Assembly (NCBI GenBank): GCA_946627905.1
Contig: CAMOVY010000016.1
Span: 1 to 12,974 of the forward strand
From: an uncultured Clostridia bacterium
GTDB lineage: Bacteria > Bacillota > Clostridia > Christensenellales > Borkfalkiaceae
Length of the DNA stretch: 12,974 bases
Reading direction: 5' to 3'
Every line of letters begins with the position of its first letter. The stretch's first letter is position 1. Below are positions 6,559 through 12,974 of the stretch, one piece after another. Below the pieces are notes generated by a model. It did no database searches and was not told the origin of the DNA. It saw nothing but the letters and a program-made list of their open reading frames with translations. A program made the position numbers and the translations under genes.

Positions 6559-7104
6559 CTATTTGATTATTTTACCTAAATATCTGTCTATAAGCGTTCT
6601 GACCACGAAAATAAACCTGTCGTAAATAAAGTAGAAAAACAAGCCAATTACGCCTACGGCATATAATATATAATCGCTAAGCCACGCAAGGTAATGCGGC
6701 AAATCGTTAAAATCAAGCCCCATTACAAGCGTGTAATAAAAATATATCCCGTAAAACACGGCGATACACCACGTAAGCCCGATAATATGAGAAATATATT
6801 TCTTAACGTTTTTATCCCTAAAATAACAGTTTAATATCGGATAAACCCCGAAAAATACGAAATACGCCGGAAAAACAAAAGAGTAAACGAAATTAAACCA
6901 CCCGAATATAAGCCCTAAAATTCCGCCCGCCAGATATGCGAGAATACAACCTTTATAAGATTTAACGTATAAAGGCAAAATTACGAAAACCGACGACGCA
7001 ATAAGCGCGGCAACGTCGGCAAAGCCGACGTAAATGCCGACGGCAAGGCAAATAGCAACAAGCCCCGCGGATATTGCCGATACGGTTATAACCCGACTTT
7101 TCAT
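6559..7104 (-). CDS. Six-helix membrane protein in DUF5685/J-like cassette
   Basis: Not recognised. The 181-residue product is almost entirely hydrophobic, with about six membrane segments (roughly 5-27, 30-48, 51-70, 73-92, 103-127 and 143-167) and a short basic end. The loop FRDKNVKKY (95-103) is probably cytoplasmic by the positive-inside rule. The compact layout resembles small transporter-type membrane subunits, but no substrate-binding or energy-coupling motif is visible and no ATPase lies next to it. Its ATG directly follows the stop codon of the J-like gene with no bases between (TAAATG). Translation is therefore very likely coupled, and the two proteins may be made in fixed ratio. 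Whether it belongs with the J-like/DUF5685 pair or just shares the operon can only be judged from other genomes. Confidence 0.75.
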   Translation of the reverse strand: MKSRVITVSAISAGLVAICLAVGIYVGFADVAALIASSVFVILPLYVKSYKGCILAYLAGGILGLIFGWFNFVYSFVFPAYFVFFGVYPILNCYFRDKNVKKYISHIIGLTWCIAVFYGIYFYYTLVMGLDFNDLPHYLAWLSDYILYAVGVIGLFFYFIYDRFIFVVRTLIDRYLGKIIK

Positions 7105-7701
7105 TTATCTGCAACACATATTGCACATCATATTCATACAACACCAAGTCGCGCAGAAAGACAAGCAATCGTTTGCGCCGCTGCCGCCCATCTGTCTGTC
7201 GTCAGCGTAAGTTCCCTGCGCGTTGCCCGAACGGAACTGACTTTCGTTATAAGAGATTTTTTGTTTGAGTTTGGAATACGCGTCGGAATATTTTTGGTTA
7301 TGCGGTTCCATATTCAAAGCGATTTCCAACTGTTTTTTACTCTCGTTAATCCAGTTCTTTTTATAGAATATGACCGATTGCAAATAGTGCCACTCCGCAT
7401 TTCTGTCGTTTATGTCGTCAAGCACGTTCTGCGCTTCGTTGATTTTGTTATTCTTTATTAAATTTTCCACTTCGGAAAAATTATAAGCAGTTCCGTTATC
7501 GTTCACTTTTTCCCCCCTGCTTCTTTTAATTTCGGCGTAAGCGGTTTCAAGTTTGGTTAAGTTTCTTGCCGCCTCGTTGCCGATTTCCCCTTCGTAAAAT
7601 CTTTCGCGCAAATATTTATCTTTAAGTTTTGTGTACTGCGCGTCGATTTCAGTATCCGCCGCGTTTTCGGAAACACCTAAAATTTTGTAGTATTCTTGCA
7701 T
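7105..7701 (-). CDS. Degenerate J-domain protein with TPR-like helices and cysteine-rich tail
   Basis: The N-terminus (MQEYYKILGVSENAADTEI, residues 1-19) is a clear J-domain start, with helix II at about 16-30. Where the obligatory HPD tripeptide should lie, after the KY at 29-30, the sequence is LRE. It therefore should not stimulate Hsp70 ATPase in the usual way. Residues about 74-146 look like a pair of TPR-type helical hairpins (NNKINEAQNVLDD, then WINESKKQLEIALNMEP). A glycine-rich linker follows, and the last 20 residues contain seven cysteines (179, 183, 187, 188, 193, 196, 197), suggesting metal binding, a cluster or disulfide/membrane attachment. The start overlaps the end of the DUF5685 gene by 25 bases and its stop abuts the next ATG. 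Naming the fold is safe; any function is inference. Confidence 0.82.
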   Translation of the reverse strand: MQEYYKILGVSENAADTEIDAQYTKLKDKYLRERFYEGEIGNEAARNLTKLETAYAEIKRSRGEKVNDNGTAYNFSEVENLIKNNKINEAQNVLDDINDRNAEWHYLQSVIFYKKNWINESKKQLEIALNMEPHNQKYSDAYSKLKQKISYNESQFRSGNAQGTYADDRQMGGSGANDCLSFCATWCCMNMMCNMCCR

Positions 7702-8543
7702 TTTTTATACTCCATAACGTTTTTTGTTTTTACGAATATCCCCTTATACAGAATATTATCCGTTAAATCGTGATTGAAATTATACGAAACGGCTTTCGCG
7801 CAAGCGTAAATCTGCGATAAAATGCCGCCGAAAATAAATTCAAGTTCGGCTTTTTTGCCGCCGATAAAACTTTCTTTATCCGAAAATTCCTTATAAGCGT
7901 TAATAAATACGTTAAAACTGCCGCTTTTTTTGTCTTTATCGAAGTCGTCCAACGCGTCGATAAGATATATCCACTTGCCGAGATTGTACGCAAGTTCTCC
8001 GATATTATCGGTAAACTTTTCCCCCGACAGTTCTTTTACGATATCTCTCATCATATTCCCGAACGGGTCGGCAACGATATCCACGCTATCGGAATTACTT
8101 TTTTCAAGCGCAATAAGCGCCTGATAGTTTTCTTTGACGATTTTATCTAAAATCGGTTCGGCTTTTTTAGCCTTTTTGTAAGCCTTTTTAAAAAACGAAC
8201 GTTTTATTTTACCCTTGCCTTCGTCTATAACGTTATCCGACAACTTATAATACGCAAGAATAACGTTAAGCGCGGCTATTTTTAAAGACAAGCCGTCTGG
8301 CGTTGCCACGGGGCGCTTTATTATAGTGTGCAAAATGCACCGTTCTTTTTTTATGTCGAAATCTTCGCCTATAACGTTGTGAATAAACACGGACAAAAAG
8401 GTTAAATCGTAATTTAACAAAAACCGCCCGCGCGTTCCGCAGATTTTCCCTATGCTTTTACAAAGCCCGCAATACGCCGCTTTATAAAGCACCGTATCTT
8501 TCACGTACAGATTAGGAAAATCGGTCGTTATGTAGCCGAACAT
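7677..8543 (-). CDS. DUF5685-family protein, function unknown
   Basis: The MFGYITTDFPNLYVKD start, the AAYCGLCKSIG segment and NYDLTFLSVF match what I recall as the DUF5685 family, typical of Clostridia and roughly this length (288 residues). The protein appears soluble and mostly helical. Likely metal ligands are Cys25 and Cys28 (CGLC) with Cys69 and His72 (CILH). Two acidic motifs stand out: D103-N-V-I-D107-E, and a cluster at 196-204 (DALDDFDKD). Their placement on helices recalls the paired aspartate motifs of class I isoprenoid-synthase folds, but this is only a resemblance. The ATG lies one base after the trpS stop (TAAAATG) and the end overlaps the J-like gene by 25 bases, so trpS, this gene and the J-like gene form one transcript. 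No substrate or partner is known to me. Confidence 0.82.
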   Translation of the reverse strand: MFGYITTDFPNLYVKDTVLYKAAYCGLCKSIGKICGTRGRFLLNYDLTFLSVFIHNVIGEDFDIKKERCILHTIIKRPVATPDGLSLKIAALNVILAYYKLSDNVIDEGKGKIKRSFFKKAYKKAKKAEPILDKIVKENYQALIALEKSNSDSVDIVADPFGNMMRDIVKELSGEKFTDNIGELAYNLGKWIYLIDALDDFDKDKKSGSFNVFINAYKEFSDKESFIGGKKAELEFIFGGILSQIYACAKAVSYNFNHDLTDNILYKGIFVKTKNVMEYKKCKNTTKF

Positions 8544-8544
8544 T

Positions 8545-9549
8545 TTATCCCCTTTTTCTCGGAACTAGTCCGACTTTTTTATACACCTTCGAAAGCGTTC
8601 TGTACGCTATTCTTTCCGCCCTTTCCGCGCCCGCCTTTAACACGTCGTCAAGATAGTCTTTGTTAGCAAGAAGTCTGTTCTTTTCAAGTCTTATCGGCTC
8701 GGTTATTGCCGCCACAGCTTCGCCCACTTTAAGTTTAAAGTCGCCGTAGCCGCAGCCCATAAACTCCTTTTCCGCTTCTTCTATAGACTTATCGCTGACG
8801 GCGGAATAAATGGTTAAAAGGTTGCTTATCCCCGGTTTGTCTTCGCTGAAAATTATTCTGTTGTCGCTGTCGGTTATCGCGCGTTTAAACTTCCTTATAA
8901 CCGTATCCGTATCGTCGTCCATAGAAATGAACGCGTTTAAATTCGCGTCCGACTTACTCATCTTTTTCATCGGTTCTTGCAAACTCATAACGCGTGCGGC
9001 GGTCTTCGAAATATACCCGTCGGGCACTTTAAAGGTTTCGCCGAATCTGTTGTTAAATCTTATCGCTATATCGCGCGAAAGTTCCAAGTGCTGTTTCTGG
9101 TCCGCGCCGACGGGCACGATATCCGTCTGATACAGTAAAATATCCGACGCCATAAGCACGGGATAATCCATTAGCCCCATGTTTATATTGTCTTCGTGAG
9201 ATTTGCTTTTTTCTTTAAACTGCGTCATACGCGAAAGTTCGCCGGGATAGCAGATTGTATTTAACACCCACGTAAGTTCCGCGTGCGCGGAAACGTGCGA
9301 CTGCACGAACAACACGGATTTTTCGGGGTCGATACCGCAAGCGAGATATAGCGCAGTAAGTTCGTAAACGTTTTTACGAAGCGTCGCTGGGTCTTGCCTT
9401 ACGGTAAGAGTGTGCAAATCGGCAACCGAAAATATACTGTTATAGTCGTCCTGTAGTTTTTTGAAATTACGTAGCGCGCCGAGATAGTTGCCTATCGTTA
9501 AAATACCGCTCGGCTGAATAGCGCTGAATAAAACTTTTTTTTCTTCCAT
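8545..9549 (-). CDS. trpS: Tryptophanyl-tRNA synthetase
   Basis: Class I aminoacyl-tRNA synthetase charging tRNA-Trp with tryptophan in the cytoplasm. The 334-residue product is the usual bacterial length. It has the N-terminal QPSGILTIGNYLGA segment (12-25, HIGH-type motif TIGN at 18-21), the ELTWVLNT region, SDILLYQ with a likely tryptophan-binding Asp (135-141), VGADQKQHLEL (147-157) and KMSKS (196-200). The start at 9549 is supported by AAGGA nine bases upstream. It follows thrC after 24 bases with no terminator between, and no T-box leader or tryptophan attenuator precedes it, so it is not individually controlled by that means here. The DUF5685 gene begins one base after its stop. Confidence 0.97.
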   Translation of the reverse strand: MEEKKVLFSAIQPSGILTIGNYLGALRNFKKLQDDYNSIFSVADLHTLTVRQDPATLRKNVYELTALYLACGIDPEKSVLFVQSHVSAHAELTWVLNTICYPGELSRMTQFKEKSKSHEDNINMGLMDYPVLMASDILLYQTDIVPVGADQKQHLELSRDIAIRFNNRFGETFKVPDGYISKTAARVMSLQEPMKKMSKSDANLNAFISMDDDTDTVIRKFKRAITDSDNRIIFSEDKPGISNLLTIYSAVSDKSIEEAEKEFMGCGYGDFKLKVGEAVAAITEPIRLEKNRLLANKDYLDDVLKAGAERAERIAYRTLSKVYKKVGLVPRKRG

Positions 9550-9573
9550 AAATATCCTTAAAATATCCCCGTT

Positions 9574-11055
9574 TTATTTCGCCGCGAATTCGCAGACGGT
9601 TTTAACGGTTTCGGTTTTATCTATAACTTGAGTAAATCTCTTTTCCTTGCTCTTTAACTGCGAAATCTGCGACGGTATCGGGCAAGCGGACAAAGTTTCA
9701 AGCGCTTGCGCCGCTTTGAACGGGTCTTTTACAGTTTTCCCGCTTACCGATTTTAACACGTTTTGAGAGAATTTATACGGGCTTGCGGTCGATAACACTA
9801 CCATCTTGTTTTTATAACCCGATTGCGCGAAATAAGTTTCCGCCGCTTTTAAAGCCACCGCGGTGTGCGGGTCGGCAAGATAGCCCGAATTTTCAAACGT
9901 GTCGCAAATAACCTCCGAACACTCTTCTTCGTCGCAATAATCGGCAAAAAACTCATTACCGACAGTTTGTTTCTCTTCTTCGGTTATAGAATATCTGCCG
10001 AACTTTTTAAGGTCTTCCATACGCTTTGCGGTAAGAGTGCCGTTTCTGCCCGTCAACTCGAAAATAAGCCGCTCTAAATTGCTGGAAATAAGTATATCCA
10101 TCGAAGGCGACATGGTCTTAAAAAACTCCCTGTCCGCGTCGTAAGTGCCGCTTTGGAAAAATTCCGTTAAAACGTTGTTGGAGTTGGACGCGCAAACGAG
10201 CCTGCCTATCGGAAGCCCCATTTTTTTAGCGTAATGCCCTGCTAAAATATTGCCGAAATTACCCGTCGGAACGGTAAAATCTATTTTATCGCCTAATTTT
10301 ATCTCGCCCGAACCTACAAGGTCTAAGTATGCGGAAAAATAATAGGATATCTGCGGGACAAGTCTGCCGAAATTGATGGAATTAGCGCTTGACAGCACTA
10401 CGTTTTTTGATAAAAGTTCAGCCGCAATTTCCCCGCTTGTAAATATTTTTTTAACGGCGGTCTGACAGTCGTCAAAATTACCCTTTACGCCCACGACGTT
10501 GACGTTGTCGCCTTCCTGCGTGCACATTTGCATTTTCTGCATATCCGAAACGCCTTCGGACGGATAGAACACGCATATTTTTATGCCTTTTTGGTTTTTA
10601 AACCCTTCAAGCGCCGCCTTGCCCGTATCCCCGCTCGTCGCGACGAGTATCAATATATTTTCTTTAACGCCCGAAATGTCCGCGCCCTTTCTCATAAGAT
10701 AAGGCAAAAGCGTAAGCGCTATGTCTTTAAAAGCCAAGGTCGGACCGTGAAACAGTTCCAGCACGAAAAGTCCGTCGTCTATTTTTACGACGGGCGCGGC
10801 GTCGCCTTCGTCAAACTGCGCGTACGCCTTTTTGCACGCGGAAAGTAATTCTTCTTTGTCGTATTCGGTAAGAAACGAACCGATAACTGTCGCCGCGCGT
10901 TCCGCATAGTCCATAGAAAGCATACTTTCCAAATCGCCTGCAAGGTTCGGAAAATATTGCGGAACGAAAAGTCCGCCGTCGTCGGACAGACCTTTGGTAA
11001 TCGCCTTGGCGGCGTTCTCCGTCGCAAATTTCCCGCGGGTGCTTATAAACTGCAT
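9574..11055 (-). CDS. thrC: Threonine synthase
   Basis: PLP enzyme converting O-phosphohomoserine to threonine, the last step of threonine synthesis. The 493-residue product is the longer ThrC type (E. coli ThrC is about 430). Family landmarks are MQFISTRG at the N-terminus, GLSDDGGLFVP (22-32), and LFHGPTLAFKD (101-111), where Lys110 is the PLP-binding lysine. The phosphate-binding ATSGDTGKAALEGF segment, FGRLVPQI, and the VPTGNFGNILAGHYAKKMGLP region follow. A good ribosome site, AGGAGA, lies nine bases before the ATG. A terminator hairpin and a likely promoter lie immediately upstream, so thrC probably opens the long minus-strand operon through trpS and beyond. No homoserine kinase or dehydrogenase is in the window. 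No T-box or threonine leader peptide is seen. Confidence 0.97.
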   Translation of the reverse strand: MQFISTRGKFATENAAKAITKGLSDDGGLFVPQYFPNLAGDLESMLSMDYAERAATVIGSFLTEYDKEELLSACKKAYAQFDEGDAAPVVKIDDGLFVLELFHGPTLAFKDIALTLLPYLMRKGADISGVKENILILVATSGDTGKAALEGFKNQKGIKICVFYPSEGVSDMQKMQMCTQEGDNVNVVGVKGNFDDCQTAVKKIFTSGEIAAELLSKNVVLSSANSINFGRLVPQISYYFSAYLDLVGSGEIKLGDKIDFTVPTGNFGNILAGHYAKKMGLPIGRLVCASNSNNVLTEFFQSGTYDADREFFKTMSPSMDILISSNLERLIFELTGRNGTLTAKRMEDLKKFGRYSITEEEKQTVGNEFFADYCDEEECSEVICDTFENSGYLADPHTAVALKAAETYFAQSGYKNKMVVLSTASPYKFSQNVLKSVSGKTVKDPFKAAQALETLSACPIPSQISQLKSKEKRFTQVIDKTETVKTVCEFAAK

Positions 11056-11078
11056 AAACTTTCTCCTGAAATAAAAAT

Positions 11079-11102
11079 AAAAGCCGAGAACCCCCGACTT
11101 TT
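11079..11102 (-). terminator. Intrinsic terminator downstream of P-loop ATPase gene
   Basis: On the minus strand AAAAGTCGGG (11102-11093), loop GGTT and CTCGGCTTTT (11088-11079) form a 10-pair stem with two G-U pairs, followed by the T-rich tail ATTTTTATTT. It ends transcripts coming from the P-loop gene 32 bases upstream. The stem sits only about 12 bases before the thrC ribosome site. Confidence 0.75.
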
Positions 11103-11132
11103 ATTTTACTACATTTTAATAATAAAAAGCAA
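11103..11132 (-). promoter_or_regulatory. Probable promoter for thrC-trpS operon
   Basis: On the minus strand TTGCTT (11132-11127), an 18-base spacer and TAAAAT (11108-11103) form a plausible sigma-70 promoter. The expected transcription start near 11096 falls inside the terminator hairpin. Transcripts from this promoter would then lack the 5' half of the stem and escape termination, while read-through from upstream would be stopped. Confidence 0.45.
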
Positions 11133-11133
11133 C

Positions 11134-11541
11134 TTAATCGACGTACTTTAATATAAAGTCCGGCAATTCTTCTTTCAATCCGCTACAGGTCAGAACGAAT
11201 TTAACGCCGAATTTGTCTTCCAAAGCGTTCATAGTATTGAAAACGCTTGCCACTTCGCCGAGTTTTTTGCCGCAGATGCGCGCAACGCCGTCGATAAACA
11301 CGTATTCGTTATCCCCGTTTGACGCCACTATGCCCTTGATAAAGCCGCGGAACTCGTCTTCAGAAGAAACGCCGAAATCGGACGTATTCAAAAATCTGAT
11401 GGGCATTTTAAGTTCAAACCCGTATTTGTCCGAATCGGTTATGTAAATGACGTGTCCTTTAGCGGTATCTTTCGCTGAGTTCGCAAAATCGATAATGGCT
11501 TTCGTTTTGCCCGTGCCTTTAGGTCCGTAAAAAATCTTCAT
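11134..11541 (-). CDS. Small P-loop ATPase, clostridial conserved hypothetical
   Basis: A 135-residue NTP-binding protein of unknown role. Walker A is GPKGTGKT (6-13) and Walker B is YVFID (80-84, Asp84 the likely magnesium ligand). Between them is an alternating strand-helix pattern (GHVIYITDSD, MPIRFLNTSDFG), and a final strand is FVLTCSG. I recall similar small proteins of this length as a recurrent uncharacterised family in Clostridia, often given doubtful transport or motility names by automatic annotation. No arginine finger, DNA-binding motif or membrane segment is visible, so it is unlikely to be a complete machine and may be a regulator or partner subunit. It has its own promoter (11574-11602), a GGGAG ribosome site and a terminator, so it is probably a single-gene transcript. 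Confidence 0.8.
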   Translation of the reverse strand: MKIFYGPKGTGKTKAIIDFANSAKDTAKGHVIYITDSDKYGFELKMPIRFLNTSDFGVSSEDEFRGFIKGIVASNGDNEYVFIDGVARICGKKLGEVASVFNTMNALEDKFGVKFVLTCSGLKEELPDFILKYVD

Positions 11542-11573
11542 AAATAAAACTCCCGTAAAATTTTATTATAATA

Positions 11574-11602
11574 AGTATACAATACTTTATTAAAAAATAC
11601 AA
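11574..11602 (-). promoter_or_regulatory. Probable promoter for P-loop ATPase gene
   Basis: On the minus strand TTGTAT (11602-11597), a 17-base spacer and TATACT (11579-11574) lie about 33 bases before the ATG at 11541. The predicted start is near 11567. The surrounding 90 bases are very AT-rich, and another TATAAT lies just downstream without a good -35 partner. Confidence 0.5.
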
Positions 11603-11633
11603 TACGTTAAGAAAAATTTTTATATTTAAAATC

Positions 11634-11661
11634 AAAAAAACCTTGTTTGCAAGGTTTTTTT
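11634..11661. terminator. Intrinsic terminator after citrate/isopropylmalate synthase-like gene
   Basis: AAAAAAACCTTG, loop TTTG, and CAAGGTTTTTTT form a perfect 12-pair stem that includes A and T tracts on both sides. It begins 7 bases after the stop codon of the minus-strand synthase gene and gives that transcript a U-tract end. It could also stop plus-strand transcription. Confidence 0.9.
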
Positions 11662-11667
11662 GAAAGT

Positions 11668-12974
11668 TTATTTAGAAGATAACTTTTTATACAATTCTTC
11701 GTCCGCCGCCGCTAAAATCGCGTCTAATTCTTCGTCGGTCATAACGGTGCAACGCCCGTCAGCGTATTCTTTGTCAATCACTTCTTTCATTTTACCGATT
11801 GCGGCGTGGCTTTTTGCGATTTTATCCGCACGTTTAAGGTCAAAACGCTGGTTTATCCAGTACGCTATGCCCGCAAGTCCGCTGGTGTTGTTTATAGCAA
11901 CCGTCATCGGGCGGTTCAATATTTTCTTGGTGTCGAAAACGTTGTATATTTCTTCGTTTTTAAGCATACCGTCGGCGTGAATACCCGCACGCGTTGAGTT
12001 GAAACTCTTTCCGACGAACGGCGTTCTCGGCGGTATCGAATAGCCTATTTCTTTCTCGAAATAATCGGCAATATCGCTTATCGCGGTAAAGTCCATACCG
12101 TCTTCGCTGCCCTTAAACGACGCGTATTCTATAGCCATGGCTTCCAAAGGACAGTTGCCCGTCCTTTCGCCCACACCCAAAAGCGAACAGTTTACCGCCG
12201 CGCAGCCGTACAGCCAAGCGGTGTCTGCATTGGTTACCACCTTGTAAAAATCGTTATGCCCGTGCCACTCTAAAAGCGCGCTCGGCACTCTTGCGTAGTG
12301 CTTTAAGCCGTAGATTATGCCCTGTACGCTTCTGGGAATTGCCGCGCCCGAGAAGTTTACGCCGAACCCCATAGTGTCGCAAGCCCTTATCTTTATAGGA
12401 ATACCGCTTTCATCCATAAGTCGCATAAGTTCGGACGCGAACGGAATTACGAACCCGTAAAAATCCGCTCTCGTAATATCTTCGAAATGGCATCTGGGTC
12501 TTATTCCCGCGGAAAGCGCGTCTTTAACCGTGCCGAGATATTTATCCATAGCCTGCGCACGCGTTAAGTTCATCTTTTTAAATATGTGGTAATCGGAACA
12601 ACTGACTAAAATACCCGTTTCCTTTATCTCCATATCCTTGACGAGTTGGAAATCCTGCTTATTAGCCCTTATCCAACTGGTAACTTCGGGAAAGGCAAGC
12701 CCTAAATCACGGCAAGCCGCAGCCGCCTTTCTGTCTTTTTCGGAATAGAGAAAAAACTCCGACTGTCTGACTATACCCTTTTTACCGCCAAGGCGCGACA
12801 TAAGTTTAAAAAGTTCCACCATCTGCTCTACGGTGAAAGGCGACATGGACTGTTGCCCGTCGCGGAAAGTGGTGTCGGTTATCCATATCTCTTTGGGCAT
12901 ACCCATCGGCACTACCGTGTTGTTAAAAATTATCTTGGGTACGTGTTCGTAATCGAAAACGTCTCTAAATAGTT
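11668..12974 (-). CDS. Re-citrate synthase / 2-isopropylmalate synthase-like enzyme, 5' end beyond right edge
   Basis: DRE-TIM metallolyase-type enzyme that condenses acetyl-CoA with a 2-oxo acid. The sequence resembles, from memory, the Re-citrate synthase group of anaerobes (Clostridium kluyveri type, about 450 residues), which makes citrate from oxaloacetate and is related to isopropylmalate and homocitrate synthases. Numbered from the GTG at 12912, motifs are TDTTFRDGQQ (12-21, where LeuA has RDGEQ), VRQSEFFLY (48-56), CHFEDITRAD (141-150), the metal-binding HGHND (217-221), GVGERTGN (246-253) and TRAGIHADG (307-315). The C-terminal leucine-regulatory domain of LeuA is absent. The frame stays open upstream of that GTG to the edge and reads LFRDVFDYEHVPKIIFNNTV, typical family sequence, so the GTG is internal and the true start lies outside the window. 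Exact substrate is inferred. Confidence 0.85.
   Translation of the reverse strand, partial: LFRDVFDYEHVPKIIFNNTVVPMGMPKEIWITDTTFRDGQQSMSPFTVEQMVELFKLMSRLGGKKGIVRQSEFFLYSEKDRKAAAACRDLGLAFPEVTSWIRANKQDFQLVKDMEIKETGILVSCSDYHIFKKMNLTRAQAMDKYLGTVKDALSAGIRPRCHFEDITRADFYGFVIPFASELMRLMDESGIPIKIRACDTMGFGVNFSGAAIPRSVQGIIYGLKHYARVPSALLEWHGHNDFYKVVTNADTAWLYGCAAVNCSLLGVGERTGNCPLEAMAIEYASFKGSEDGMDFTAISDIADYFEKEIGYSIPPRTPFVGKSFNSTRAGIHADGMLKNEEIYNVFDTKKILNRPMTVAINNTSGLAGIAYWINQRFDLKRADKIAKSHAAIGKMKEVIDKEYADGRCTVMTDEELDAILAAADEELYKKLSSK

Noticed and set aside
8545..11133. T-box riboswitch or leader-peptide attenuator before trpS or thrC
   Set aside because: The gaps are 24 and 78 bases, too short for a T-box. 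The single hairpin upstream of thrC has no antiterminator partner, and no run of Trp or Thr codons is present.
11668..12912. Taking GTG at 12912 as the true start of the synthase gene
   Set aside because: The frame remains open to the window edge and the upstream 20 codons match the family's N-terminal region, so the start lies outside the window.
1..12974. CRISPR array, insertion sequence, prophage, toxin-antitoxin or defence system
   Set aside because: No regularly spaced repeats, transposase, integrase, phage or restriction-type genes were found; gene order and codon use look like core chromosome.

Overview
The window looks like ordinary chromosome from a low-to-moderate GC Gram-positive bacterium, most likely an uncultured anaerobic clostridium. 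The reasons are purine-rich Shine-Dalgarno sites (AGGAG/AAGG), short A-tract/T-tract hairpin terminators, tightly packed operons, a Re-citrate-synthase-like enzyme, a DUF5685/J-like gene pair of the kind I associate with Clostridia, and no oxygen-dependent enzymes. The assignment is inferred from gene content; no rRNA is present.

Layout. The left edge (1-1598, minus) holds the 5' two thirds of nicotinate phosphoribosyltransferase (pncB), downstream of a small four-helix membrane protein with a charged tail. A 181-base divergent region carries back-to-back sigma-70-type promoters. The only plus-strand operon (1780-3681) follows: an MTA/SAH nucleosidase with a TTG start, an AlkD-type DNA alkylation repair protein and a four-helix membrane protein. 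It ends at a bidirectional hairpin (3698-3728). The rest is minus strand. Read in transcription order from the right edge it is: a Re-citrate synthase/isopropylmalate-synthase-like enzyme (5' end outside the window), a terminator, a small P-loop ATPase, a terminator with an adjacent promoter, then a long run thrC - trpS - DUF5685-family protein - J-like protein - six-helix membrane protein - RlmD/TrmA-type methyltransferase - maf - rhaA fragment.

Functionally the window mixes amino-acid and tRNA metabolism (thrC, trpS), RNA modification (RlmD-like), nucleotide sanitation and salvage (Maf, MTA/SAH nucleosidase, PncB), base-damage repair (AlkD-like) and carbon metabolism. The least understood part is the compact DUF5685 / J-like / membrane cassette at 6559-8543. 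Two of its products carry cysteine motifs, and the J-like domain has lost its HPD motif.

Two signs of genome decay or rearrangement stand out. The L-rhamnose isomerase gene has lost its whole N-terminal half, and its remaining frame starts within about 10 bases of the maf stop codon. The region after the rlmD-like gene contains an inverted, degenerate copy of that gene's last 16 codons. This could fold the end of the message into a stem of about 32 bp covering the stop codon.
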